The notes beneath the pieces were generated by a model. The model ran no database searches. It was not told the DNA's origin and saw only the letters and a program-made list of their open reading frames with translations. This document shows, piece by piece, positions 50,995 to 60,006 of a DNA stretch of 64,000 nucleotides. The DNA is from Bradyrhizobium sp. Y36 (lineage in GTDB: Bacteria > Pseudomonadota > Alphaproteobacteria > Rhizobiales > Xanthobacteraceae): NCBI RefSeq assembly GCF_002531575.1, contig NZ_NWTI01000013.1:62001-126000 (forward strand). Reading direction: 5' to 3'. How positions within the stretch are numbered: position 1 is the first letter of the stretch; each line of letters starts with the position of its first letter. Made by a program: the position numbers and the translations under genes.

Positions 50995-51038
50995 CGCGCT
51001 CGCGCTGATCATCTCCGCCGGCATTTTCAGCGCGGAGG

Positions 51039-52412
51039 TCAGTCATCCCACTTCAGGAGCGGCGATCCATATGCCCTCCTCCAGACCGACAGGAAACGCG
51101 GAAACCAGGAGTGAGCCACCGCGCCCTGATAGGCCCAGGTGCGATATTTCAGACCCTGCTCGGAGATCAGCTCTGGATATCCGCCATGCAGCTCGGTCGC
51201 GGTCCGAATATCCTTCAATATTCCCTGGGCGCATGAACGGTAGGTATCGTTCGCCGAGAATTCATCATAGTCTAGCATGCGATCTGCGAATTCGACGTTG
51301 AACGTCGGCCAGGAGGAACGGCCCTGATAGGCGGGCGCCGCGATCTTGTGGATCATCTTGTTGCGTGGATTATCCGCGGACACCAGGAAGTGGAACGTGC
51401 TGGGGATGCGAAAACGCGGCTCCGCGATGATCAGATCCGCCGTGGCCGCGAACAGTGCGCGCTCGCTCGCATCGTTCAGATCCCAGAAGCCGCGATGCAC
51501 GCTCACGAAATCCAGAGCGACCGCAGACGCCGGCGGGCCTTTCGGACCATCCAGGGAATGCCTGATGAAGCCGTCCCTGCCGAACAAGTGAAGCAGGTCC
51601 TTCTTGTACTGCACGAGGTCGCGCCCGAGCAGCCGCTTCAGTTCGTTCTCGTCGACGATCCCGAGCTGCACGCTCCACACGAATGTCGTGTAGACGCAGG
51701 CATTTGTCACGAAGCGCCGTCGCTCGGCGCGGGTGTCCGTCGCAGCGGAACGAGGGCCGCTGGCGTCACACAAAAAGTACCTGATGCCGTCATGGTCGAA
51801 TGGCTCGAGCTCGCTCGCAAGCTTGAGGACCGAACGCTTCAGGTCGCCGCCATATTCGGCCAGCAACAGACGGCCGGCATGCGCACATTGCGACAGCGCC
51901 AGATAGGATGGTGCCCTCTGATCGGCCGAGATCATTTGCTGCAGGCCGGCCAGGATGCCGAGCAGCGTATCCGACGGAGGCGAGAAGTAGTTCACGCCGA
52001 GGTACCGTCCTCGCCCCGCCGGGACGATGGTCGTCGTGACGACGCCGGCGCGAACCGCTTCCAGCAGTAAGCGGACGCTCTTGTCGAGCAACCGAGCCCG
52101 CCGCACCGCGTCCTGCGCGTCCATGATGGTGTCGGGATCGAGAACGTCGGGATAGAACCAGGCGAAGTCTCGGGGATAATAGGCGGATGCGTGGGGTGCG
52201 CCCGTGACGAGGAAGGCTTCGGTCGCCGAAAACGCGCTGTCCATCGCATGCCGGTAGAGGTCCTCGATGGCCGACAACGAATGAGGCCATTTTCTCAGGA
52301 AGCGATCGCCGAGAAAATTGACCGCCTGGAGGGCGTTGGCGAGGAGCGTCGCAGCCGCGCCTTGGTAGAATCGGTTTCCACGTTCTGAGGGCAACGAGAT
52401 ATCGCTATTCAT
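51039..52412 (-). CDS. Predicted six-hairpin glycosidase-like protein
   Basis: The 457-aa protein is all-helical with recurring aromatic and Asp motifs (YYPRDFAWFYPDVLDP, VVTTTIVPAGRGRYLGVNYFSPP, LHGGYPELISEQGLKYRTWAYQGAVAHSWFPRFLSVW). This is the pattern of (alpha/alpha)6-barrel glycosidases, such as glycogen-debranching or GH15/GH63-type enzymes, where an RDF/RDT segment and late W-x-x-G motifs line the site. There is no signal peptide, so it should be cytoplasmic. The family name is uncertain. Its ATG overlaps the stop of a short upstream frame. Confidence 0.5.
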   Translation of the reverse strand: MNSDISLPSERGNRFYQGAAATLLANALQAVNFLGDRFLRKWPHSLSAIEDLYRHAMDSAFSATEAFLVTGAPHASAYYPRDFAWFYPDVLDPDTIMDAQDAVRRARLLDKSVRLLLEAVRAGVVTTTIVPAGRGRYLGVNYFSPPSDTLLGILAGLQQMISADQRAPSYLALSQCAHAGRLLLAEYGGDLKRSVLKLASELEPFDHDGIRYFLCDASGPRSAATDTRAERRRFVTNACVYTTFVWSVQLGIVDENELKRLLGRDLVQYKKDLLHLFGRDGFIRHSLDGPKGPPASAVALDFVSVHRGFWDLNDASERALFAATADLIIAEPRFRIPSTFHFLVSADNPRNKMIHKIAAPAYQGRSSWPTFNVEFADRMLDYDEFSANDTYRSCAQGILKDIRTATELHGGYPELISEQGLKYRTWAYQGAVAHSWFPRFLSVWRRAYGSPLLKWDD

Positions 52413-52593
52413 CTGTGGCCAGGATCACTCCGATGGTGCGGCCACCATCCAGAGCATGGCTGATTCGTATTTCCTCCAGATGACGCGCGATCCCTTCGCC
52501 GAGCGACGCCTTTGGAACGATCTTGGCGCCCACATCCCGATGGGAGCCCTCTTTCTCCGGACCGCAGCAGCCGGCATCTGAGCCGGCCCACAT
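52405..52593 (-). CDS. Short ORF, possible C-terminal gene fragment
   Basis: A 62-codon frame ends by overlapping the start of the glycosidase-like gene (ATGAATAG). Its second half (SLGEGIARHLEEIRISHALDGGRTIGVILA) resembles the end of a medium-chain dehydrogenase or similar, with no matching first part upstream. It may be a leftover of a deleted gene or a chance frame. Confidence 0.25.
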   Translation of the reverse strand: MWAGSDAGCCGPEKEGSHRDVGAKIVPKASLGEGIARHLEEIRISHALDGGRTIGVILATDE

Positions 52594-52857
52594 ACGCAAT
52601 ATTTTTCAATCGGTTAGGAACGGGGCGGCAGCGACCGCGGCCGGCGTGGTCAGCCGACCCCCGATTTGACTTGAACCGTCACAAATCTACAAGCGGCGCG
52701 ATCCCAACCTTGCGCGAGGGCCCCTGCAGAGCGCACGGACGCAAGCCGGCTACCCGGCCGCAGGCACCGCCCGCCCGCCGAAGCGTTGAGCAAGGGATGA
52801 CGCATTTTCACACCTTACGCCGGGGTTCAAACTAGACCACTATTGGGTCACTTCACC

Positions 52858-54447
52858 ATGCAAGCGCATCTGCGAATGTTGGATTCGACACCTGACGGCC
52901 TGAATTCCGGCAAGTCCCCGCTGTTGCGGACGATCGGGCTCACCAAGCGTTATGGCGATTTCCTCGCCAACGATTGCATCGACATCGATATCAGGCCCGG
53001 CGAGATCCACGCGGTGCTTGGCGAGAACGGCGCCGGCAAGTCGACGCTGGTCAAGGCCATTTACGGCCTGGTCCAACCCAGCGCCGGCGAGATCCATTGG
53101 CAGGGGCAGCCTATCGTGCTGTCCGGCCCTGCGGATGCGCGCAAGCGCGGCATCGGCATGGTGTTCCAGCACTTCTCGCTGTTCGACAATCTCACCGTCG
53201 CCGAGAACGTCGCGCTCGGTCTCGACGGCAAGGAGTCCTTCAAGGACATATCGGCGCGGCTTGCACAGGTGTCGAAGACCTACGGCCTTCCGCTCGATCC
53301 CCGGCGCGAGGTCTGGCAATTGTCGGTCGGCGAACGCCAGCGCATCGAAATCGTCCGCGCCTTGATGCAAGACCCGAAATTCCTGATCCTGGACGAACCC
53401 ACCGCAGTCCTGACACCGCAGGAGGCCGATCAACTCTTCATCGTGCTCGAGCGCCTCAAGGCCGAAGGCCGCGCCATCCTCTATATCAGCCACAAGCTCG
53501 ACGAGGTGAAGCGCCTCTGCGACACCGCAACGATCCTGCGCGGCGGCAGGAAGGTCGAGACCTGCAATCCCCGGCGCGAGACCGCAGCCTCCCTCGCGCG
53601 CATGATGGTCGGCGGTGAGATCAGGGAGGTGAACGCGGCCTCCAGCCGGAAGACCACCGTACCGCGGCTCGTCGTCAACGATCTTTCGCTTGAACCAGGC
53701 GAGGCGCACGGCGTACGGCTCGATCATATCTCTTTCGAGCTGAGGGGGGGCGAGATCCTCGGTATTGCCGGCGTCGCCGGCAACGGCCAGGACGAATTGT
53801 TCGCCGCACTCTCCGGCGAGCGGTTGTCGAAGCACCCGGACACCGTGGTGATCGAAGGCATCGCCGCCGGCCGACTTTCGATCACGCAGCGGCGCAGGCT
53901 GGGCGCGGCGTTCGTCCCCGAAGAACGGCTCGGCCATGGCACCGCGCCGCGCATGAAGCTCTCCGAGAACGCGCTGCTGACCGGACACGCCGCGAGCGGC
54001 ATGGTCCGTCGCGGCTTCATCAATAGTGCCGCCGCACTGAAGACCGTCGACCTCGCGACCGAGACGTTCGACGTCCGCAAGGCCAAGCGCGATCCTGAGG
54101 CCGCATCGCTCTCCGGCGGCAATCTGCAAAAGTTCATCGTCGGGCGCGAGATCTTGCGCAATCCCGCGGTGCTGGTTGTCAGTCAGCCGACCTGGGGCGT
54201 CGATGCCGGCGCCGCCGCCGTCATTCGCCAGGCGCTGCTCGATCTCGCGGCTGCAGGCGCCGCCGTGCTCGTGACCAGCCAGGACCTCGACGAGCTCGCG
54301 GAGATTGCCGACCGGATCGCCGTGATGTTCCACGGCAGGCTCTCGGCGCCGCTTGCAGCCAGCGAGGCGACGCGCGAAAAGCTCGGCCTTCTCATGGGCG
54401 GCAGCAGCCTCGAGCCGCAGGAGGCCGTGCATGCAGTTGGTGCTTGA
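52858..54447 (+). CDS. ABC transporter ATP-binding protein, BMP-type nucleoside/purine importer (two NBDs)
   Basis: The 529-aa protein has two ABC domains, as in ribose- and nucleoside-type importers. The first has Walker A GENGAGKSTL, signature LSVGERQR and Walker B LILDEPTAVLT. The second has GVAGNGQDEL in place of a classic Walker A, and the signature LSGGNLQK, which is the usual asymmetry of this family. The start is uncertain: ATG 52858 is used, and ATG 52876 is also possible. It is the first gene of a four-gene operon and overlaps the first permease by 17 bases. Confidence 0.88.
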   Translation: MQAHLRMLDSTPDGLNSGKSPLLRTIGLTKRYGDFLANDCIDIDIRPGEIHAVLGENGAGKSTLVKAIYGLVQPSAGEIHWQGQPIVLSGPADARKRGIGMVFQHFSLFDNLTVAENVALGLDGKESFKDISARLAQVSKTYGLPLDPRREVWQLSVGERQRIEIVRALMQDPKFLILDEPTAVLTPQEADQLFIVLERLKAEGRAILYISHKLDEVKRLCDTATILRGGRKVETCNPRRETAASLARMMVGGEIREVNAASSRKTTVPRLVVNDLSLEPGEAHGVRLDHISFELRGGEILGIAGVAGNGQDELFAALSGERLSKHPDTVVIEGIAAGRLSITQRRRLGAAFVPEERLGHGTAPRMKLSENALLTGHAASGMVRRGFINSAAALKTVDLATETFDVRKAKRDPEAASLSGGNLQKFIVGREILRNPAVLVVSQPTWGVDAGAAAVIRQALLDLAAAGAAVLVTSQDLDELAEIADRIAVMFHGRLSAPLAASEATREKLGLLMGGSSLEPQEAVHAVGA

Positions 54448-55522
54448 GAAGCGCGCCGAGCGCTCCGGCACGATCGCGCTGGTCTCGCCGCTGATCGCGG
54501 TCGGCCTCACCATCGCGACCATGGTCATTCTGTTTGCGATCCTCGGCAAGAATCCGCTCCTTGCCCTGCACGCCTATTTCATCGCGCCCTTGACCGACGG
54601 CTATTCGCTTCAGGAGATCGCGGTGAAGGCGACACCGCTGGTGATGATCGCGATCGGGTTGTCGCTGTGCTACCTCGCCAAAGCCTGGAACATCGGCGCC
54701 GAAGGGCAATTCCTGATCGGCGCGGTCGCCGGAAGCTGGATCGCGGTGAGGACGCAAGGCACCGACGCCGGGGCCTGGGTGTTGCCCGCCATGCTCATCC
54801 TTGCTGCCGCGGCTGGTGCGCTCTATGCGCTGATCCCGGCGATCTGTAAGGTGAGGTTCGGTGCCAGCGAGATCCTGACCAGCCTGATGCTGGTCTATGT
54901 TGCCGACCTCTTCCTCGACTATCTCGTGCGCGGCCCCTGGCGCGACCCGCATGGCTTCAACTTCCCGACCACGGCCGAGTTCGATCCCGTCGCGACGGTC
55001 CCGCTGCTGATCGAGGGCGGTCGGCTCCATCTCGGCTCGATCATCGCGCTTCTCGTGGTGGCGGCCGCCGCAATCCTGCTCGGCCGAACCATCAAGGGTT
55101 TTGAGATCCGCGTCGTTGGCGCAGCGCCCCGTGCAGCGCGGTTTGGCGGCTTCAAAGCCGATCGGCTGGTCATCCTCACCTTCGCGATATCAGGCGCGCT
55201 CGCGGGCCTCGCCGGCATCATCGAGGTTGCAGGTCCCATCGGCCATCTCCAGCCCGGCATCTCTCCGGGTTACGGCTTTACGGCGATCATCGTTGCTTTC
55301 CTCGGCCGGCTGAACCCGCTCGGAATATTGGTCGCGGGCCTTTTCCTTGCGTTGACCTTCATCGGCGGCGAGCAGGCGCAGATCGCGATGAAGATCCCGC
55401 TGGATGTCACCAAGGTCTTTCAGGGCATCCTGCTGTTCTACGTGCTCGCCTGCGATTCCCTGATCCTCTATCGATTCAAGCTGGTCTTCCCCAATCGACA
55501 GGTGACTCGTGGAGCTGGTTGA
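54431..55522 (+). CDS. ABC transporter permease, BMP-type importer
   Basis: The 363-aa inner-membrane protein has about eight or more hydrophobic spans and the family block AKAWNIGAEGQFLIGAVAGSW, then PAICKVRFGASEILTSLMLVYVADLF. It is the first of two permeases of a nucleoside or purine importer of the NupB/NupC or YufP/YufQ kind. It overlaps both neighbours, showing coupled translation. Confidence 0.88.
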   Translation: MQLVLEKRAERSGTIALVSPLIAVGLTIATMVILFAILGKNPLLALHAYFIAPLTDGYSLQEIAVKATPLVMIAIGLSLCYLAKAWNIGAEGQFLIGAVAGSWIAVRTQGTDAGAWVLPAMLILAAAAGALYALIPAICKVRFGASEILTSLMLVYVADLFLDYLVRGPWRDPHGFNFPTTAEFDPVATVPLLIEGGRLHLGSIIALLVVAAAAILLGRTIKGFEIRVVGAAPRAARFGGFKADRLVILTFAISGALAGLAGIIEVAGPIGHLQPGISPGYGFTAIIVAFLGRLNPLGILVAGLFLALTFIGGEQAQIAMKIPLDVTKVFQGILLFYVLACDSLILYRFKLVFPNRQVTRGAG

Positions 55523-56426
55523 GGCCATCATCCTTTCGGTGCTCGCCGCGTCGACGCCACTGCTGATCGCGGCGACCGGCGAGCTCGTCACCGAGCGATC
55601 CGGCGTACTCAATCTCGGCGTGGAGGGCATGATGATCGTCGGCGCGGCCTGCGGCTTTGCCGGCGCCTGGCTCACCGGATCGATATTCATCGGCGCGCTG
55701 TTCGGCATCGCCGCGGGCACATTGATGTCGTTGATCTTCGCATTGATGGCGCTCGGCCTCGCCGTCAACCAGGTCGCGACGGGTCTTGCGCTGACCATTC
55801 TCGGCGTCGGGCTGTCTGGATTGATCGGCGCCGGCTTCGTCGGCGAGCGCATCACGCCGGCGGCGCATCTCCACATTCCCGGCGTCACCGACATCCCACT
55901 GTTCGGCCGCGTGCTGTTCGGCGAGGACGGTTTCGTCTACGTCTCCATCGCCCTCGTGATCGGTGTCTCGTGGTTTCTCTACCGCACGCGCGCCGGATTG
56001 ATCCTGCGCGCGTGCGGCGACAATCACGCCTCCGCGCACGCGCTCGGTTATCCCGTGCTGCGCATCCGCACCTTCGCCGTGATGTTCGGCGGCGCCTGCG
56101 CCGGACTTGCCGGCGCCTATCTGCCGCTCGCCTATACCCCGTTCTTCATCCCCGGCATGACCGCGGGCCGCGGCTGGATCGCGCTGGCGCTGGTCGTGTT
56201 CTCGTCCTGGCGGCCGGGCCGGCTCGTGGTCGGTGCCTATCTGTTCGGCGCGGTGACGATCCTGCAATTGCACGCCCAAGGCTGGGGCGTCGGCATTCCC
56301 TCGCAGTTCATGTCGGCACTGCCTTATCTCGCAACGGTCGTCGTCCTGGTGCTGATCTCCCGCGCGCGCAGCGGCGGCTCGACCGCGCCCGCCGCGCTCG
56401 GCACCGTGTTCGTGCCTGACCGCTGA
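55509..56426 (+). CDS. ABC transporter permease, BMP-type importer
   Basis: The second permease is 305 aa and starts with GTG inside the first permease gene (14-base overlap). Family motifs are ERSGVLNLGVEGMMIVGA and, near the end, GMTAGRGWIALALVVFSSW. It completes the channel of the importer. Confidence 0.88.
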   Translation: MELVEAIILSVLAASTPLLIAATGELVTERSGVLNLGVEGMMIVGAACGFAGAWLTGSIFIGALFGIAAGTLMSLIFALMALGLAVNQVATGLALTILGVGLSGLIGAGFVGERITPAAHLHIPGVTDIPLFGRVLFGEDGFVYVSIALVIGVSWFLYRTRAGLILRACGDNHASAHALGYPVLRIRTFAVMFGGACAGLAGAYLPLAYTPFFIPGMTAGRGWIALALVVFSSWRPGRLVVGAYLFGAVTILQLHAQGWGVGIPSQFMSALPYLATVVVLVLISRARSGGSTAPAALGTVFVPDR

Positions 56427-56498
56427 ATTCATTTTCGAAACGCGCGCGATGGGGCGCACGCGTTCGGATCGTGGCTTTCCCCTGATGTTTGGAGATCG

Positions 56499-57578
56499 AT
56501 GATGAGCAAATCACTTCTTGCGTTGGCCGCCGGGCTCTTGCTTGCAGGGAGCATCAGTGCAGCCTCCGCCGCCGACAAGCTCAAGGTCGGCTTCATTTAT
56601 CTCGGCCCGATCGGCGACCTCGGCTGGACCTACCAGCACGATCAGGGGCGCCTGGCGCTGGTGAAGGAGCTCGGCGACAAGATCGAGACCACCTATCTGG
56701 AGAACGTGCCCGAAGGCCCCGACGCCGAGCGCTCCATCGAGCAGCTCGTCCGCGCCGGTAACAAGCTGATCTTCACGACATCGTTCGGCTACATGGACCC
56801 GACGCTGAAGGTCGCCAAGAAATATCCGAACGTGCATTTCGAGCACGCCACCGGCTACAAGCGTAACCCGAACATGTCGACCTACTCGGCCAAATGGTGG
56901 CAGGGCCGCTACATCCAGGGCCTGATCGCGGCCAAGATGTCGAAGACCGGCGTGCTCGGCTATATCGGCTCGTTCCCGATTCCGGAGGTCGTCTCCGGCA
57001 TCAATGCGACGATGCTGGCCGCGCAGACCATCAACCCGAACATCAAGGTGAAGATCATCTGGGCCAATACATGGTTCGACCCGGGCAAGGAGGCCGACGC
57101 CGCCAAGGCTTTGATCGACCAGGGCGCCGATATCATCATGCAGCACACGGATTCGCCCGCCGCGATGCAGATCGCCAGCGAGCGCGGCAAGCTCGCCTTC
57201 GGCCAGGACTCCGAGATGATCAAGTTCGGGCCCAAGACCCAGCTGACCTCGATCCTCGACACCTGGGGCCCCTACTACATCGAGCGCGTCAAGGCCGAGC
57301 TCGCGGGAACCTGGAAGTCCGAGGACAGCTGGGGCGGCCTCGACAGCCACATGTTCGCGATGGCGCCCTATACCAACATGCCCGACGAGGTGAAGAAAAT
57401 GGCGGAGGATGCCCAGGCCGCGATCATCTCGGGCAAGCTGCATCCGTTCAAATGCCCGATCGTTGGGCAGGACGGCAAACCGGTCGAGTGCAAGGGCGGC
57501 GATCACCTCGACGACGGGCAGATCCTCGGCATGAATTTCTACGTGAAGGGCATCGACGACAAGCTGCCGGGCAAGTAG
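56499..57578 (+). CDS. BMP-family substrate-binding protein (nucleoside/purine)
   Basis: The 359-aa precursor has a signal peptide (LLALAAGLLLAGSISAASA) and the BMP/Med/PnrA fold (KVGFIYLGPIGDLGWTYQHDQGR; IFTTSFGYMDPTLKVAKKYPNVHFEHATGYK; ANTWFDPGKEADAAKALIDQGADIIMQHTDS). GGAG lies before two adjacent ATGs; the second (56502) has better spacing. It delivers the substrate to the two-permease importer just upstream. The purine genes that follow suggest xanthine, urate or a related base. Confidence 0.9.
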   Translation: MMSKSLLALAAGLLLAGSISAASAADKLKVGFIYLGPIGDLGWTYQHDQGRLALVKELGDKIETTYLENVPEGPDAERSIEQLVRAGNKLIFTTSFGYMDPTLKVAKKYPNVHFEHATGYKRNPNMSTYSAKWWQGRYIQGLIAAKMSKTGVLGYIGSFPIPEVVSGINATMLAAQTINPNIKVKIIWANTWFDPGKEADAAKALIDQGADIIMQHTDSPAAMQIASERGKLAFGQDSEMIKFGPKTQLTSILDTWGPYYIERVKAELAGTWKSEDSWGGLDSHMFAMAPYTNMPDEVKKMAEDAQAAIISGKLHPFKCPIVGQDGKPVECKGGDHLDDGQILGMNFYVKGIDDKLPGK

Positions 57579-57680
57579 CACGCTTCTTGCTTTACCCAAT
57601 TCACCTGCTCCTCCCGGAGGAGGTTCGGAGGGGGTGGCCAGAAGCACCCGGCACTTGTGGTCGCCCCCTCCTTCAATTCG

Positions 57681-59033
57681 TCACGAGCCCGCCTGCATCG
57701 CCCGCGCCGCGGAACCGTGGCGGCGGATGAGATCGGCGACATCGAGACCGGGAATCGCGCCGTCGATCACGACCCATTTCCCCGCCACCATCACCCGGTC
57801 GGCCCGATGCGCCCCGCACAGCACCAGCGCGGCCAGGGGATCGCCACGGCCGGAGAAGCGCAGCTCGTCGAGCTTGAACAGCGCAAGGTCCGCCGCCTTG
57901 CCGACGGCGATCGCGCCAAGCTCGGGCCGGCCGACGCAGGCCGCCGATCCCTGGGTGGCCCAGCGCAACGCGTCCTTGTGGCTGACCCTGCCCACGCCAT
58001 AGCGGGCCCGCTGCAGCAGGAAGGCGGCGCGGACCTCCTGCATCAGGTTCGAGCCGTCGTTCGACGCCGAGCCGTCGACGCCGAGCCCGATGCCGACACC
58101 GGCCTCCTCCATCTCGCACACGGGGCAGCAGCCCGACGCCAGGATCTGGTTGCTGCACGCGCAATGGCTGATGGTCGTCCTCGCCTTGCCGATCCGCTTG
58201 ATCTCGTCGGCGTTGAAAAAAATGCCGTGGGCGAGCCAGGTGCGCGCATTGAGCCAGCCGCACTGTTCGAGATAGTCGAGCGGGCGGCAGCCATATCTCT
58301 GCTGGCAAAATTCGTTCTCGTCCTCGGTCTCGGCGAGATGGGTGTGCAGGCGCACGTCGAGTTTTTCGGCAAGATCGGCGGTGGCGCGCATCAGCGAGGT
58401 CGTCACCGAGAACGGCGAGCATGGCGCAAACCCAATCTGCACCATCGCGTCCGCCCCGCGCTGATGGTGCTTTGCGACCACGCGCGCGCTATCGGCGAGG
58501 ATCGTGTCCTCGTCCTGCACGACGCTGTCGGGCGGCAGGCCGCCGTCGCGCTGCGACAAATTCATCGAGCCGCGCGTCAGCAGCACGCGCACACCGAGCC
58601 GTCTTGCCACGCCGACCTCGATATCCACGGCGTCCTCGAGCCCCGCCGGGAAGACGTAATGATGGTCGGTCGTCGTCGTGCAGCCCGACAGCAGCAGCTC
58701 GGACATCGCCACGGTGACGGCGAGCTCGAGCGCATCAGGCGTCAGCTTCGCCCAGACCGGATAGAGCGCCTGGAGCCAGGGGAACAGCTCGCGGTCCATC
58801 GCAGCCGGCAGCGCCCGCGTCAGCGTCTGGTAGAAATGATGATGGGTGTTGATCAGGCCCGGCAGCACGACATGGTCGCTCGCATCGAACACCACAACAT
58901 CCGCCGTTGCAGGCATACCTCCGGCCGGCACGAGCTCGACGATCCGGCCCTCCTTGACCACGATCCCGCGCCCCGCGCCGTCGGCATGGATGGCCAGGGG
59001 ATCCCTGATCCAGATCGGCTTTGTATCGGCCAT
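57681..59033 (-). CDS. 8-oxoguanine deaminase (amidohydrolase family)
   Basis: This cytoplasmic enzyme would deaminate 8-oxoguanine to urate. The 450-aa protein is a subtype III amidohydrolase with HHHFYQTLTR, a second-shell HTHLAE, a His in LAHGIFF, SHCACSN and the metal Asp in GVDGSASNDGSN. The SHC/CACSN region and length match 8-oxoguanine deaminases more than guanine deaminase or atrazine-type enzymes. It lies between the purine importer and the xanthine dehydrogenase genes, on the opposite strand. Confidence 0.82.
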   Translation of the reverse strand: MADTKPIWIRDPLAIHADGAGRGIVVKEGRIVELVPAGGMPATADVVVFDASDHVVLPGLINTHHHFYQTLTRALPAAMDRELFPWLQALYPVWAKLTPDALELAVTVAMSELLLSGCTTTTDHHYVFPAGLEDAVDIEVGVARRLGVRVLLTRGSMNLSQRDGGLPPDSVVQDEDTILADSARVVAKHHQRGADAMVQIGFAPCSPFSVTTSLMRATADLAEKLDVRLHTHLAETEDENEFCQQRYGCRPLDYLEQCGWLNARTWLAHGIFFNADEIKRIGKARTTISHCACSNQILASGCCPVCEMEEAGVGIGLGVDGSASNDGSNLMQEVRAAFLLQRARYGVGRVSHKDALRWATQGSAACVGRPELGAIAVGKAADLALFKLDELRFSGRGDPLAALVLCGAHRADRVMVAGKWVVIDGAIPGLDVADLIRRHGSAARAMQAGS

Positions 59034-59130
59034 GATCCCGCTCCTCCTTCACATCCGCTAACGACAGGCAAGCCAGGTCAACGGCCCGATCACCCTCGCG
59101 CCACGACTTGTTTGTTGCGACTTGGCTCCG

Positions 59131-59142
59131 GTCTTGCAAGAC
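59131..59142. promoter_or_regulatory. Palindromic operator candidate upstream of the molybdoenzyme genes
   Basis: GTCTTGCAAGAC is a perfect 12-base palindrome 40 bases before the start of the FAD subunit gene, in the 148-base divergent gap with the deaminase gene. A regulator site for purine control would fit; no regulator gene is in the window. Confidence 0.4.
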
Positions 59143-59181
59143 TCATCATCACGATTCACCTGCGGAAGCGTTGGCGCAGCC

Positions 59182-60006
59182 ATGGATTTGAACACCATCA
59201 CGACCGTGGCCCATCCGCAAACACGGGCGCAATTGCCGGCCTGGACGGCCGGCGACGCCTGGCTCGCCGGCGGCACCTGGCTGTTCTCGGAGCCACAAGT
59301 CCATTTGCGCCGGCTGATCGATCTGACCGACCTGAGATGGCCGGCACTGACCAGCACCGACAGCCATCTGTCGATCGCCGCCACCTGCACCGTCGCGCAG
59401 CTCGACGGCTTCACCTGCCCGCCCGATTGGCTGGCCGCGCCGCTGATCAGCCAGTGCTGTCGGGCTTTCCTTGCTTCGTTCAAGATATGGAAGACCGCGA
59501 CGGTCGGCGGCAATCTCTGCATGTCGCTGCCGGCGGGACCGATGATCTCGCTCACCGCGGCGCTCGACGGCGTCTGTACCATCTGGAAGGCCGGCGGCGG
59601 CGAGCAGAGGATTCCCGTGGTCGAATTCGTCACCGGCAACCAGCGCAATCGCCTGACGCCGGGCGACCTGATCCGGCAGATCGACATCCCGATCGCTGCG
59701 CTGAAGCGCCGCACGGCCTTTCGCCAGATCTCCCTGGCGCCGGTCGGCCGCTCGGCGGCGTTGCTGATCGGAAGCCGCGATACTGACGGCACGCTCGCGC
59801 TGACGGTCACCGCATCCACGGTGCGGCCGATCCGATTGGCCTTCCGCAAGCTTCCCGATGCGAATGCTTTGCACGACGCCATCACGCAGCAGATCACGGA
59901 CGAGCTGTACCACACCGACATCCACGGCCAGCCGCTCTGGCGCAAGCACATGACGCTGCGGCTTGCCGAGGAGATTCGCGGCGAGCTCCAGGGAGCGATG
60001 CGGTGA
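59182..60006 (+). CDS. Xanthine-dehydrogenase-type FAD-binding subunit
   Basis: The 274-aa protein matches the FAD subunit of molybdenum hydroxylases: AGGTWLFSEPQ near residue 30, then KTATVGGNLCMSLPAGPM (the usual GGN motif), and DLIRQIDIP. It passes electrons from the Fe-S clusters to NAD or another acceptor. It overlaps the next gene by four bases, so the two subunits should be made together. Confidence 0.87.
   Translation: MDLNTITTVAHPQTRAQLPAWTAGDAWLAGGTWLFSEPQVHLRRLIDLTDLRWPALTSTDSHLSIAATCTVAQLDGFTCPPDWLAAPLISQCCRAFLASFKIWKTATVGGNLCMSLPAGPMISLTAALDGVCTIWKAGGGEQRIPVVEFVTGNQRNRLTPGDLIRQIDIPIAALKRRTAFRQISLAPVGRSAALLIGSRDTDGTLALTVTASTVRPIRLAFRKLPDANALHDAITQQITDELYHTDIHGQPLWRKHMTLRLAEEIRGELQGAMR

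Noticed and set aside
52840..54549. A 569-codon minus-strand frame opposite the two-domain ABC ATPase
   Set aside because: The plus strand has both ABC signatures; the other frame has none.
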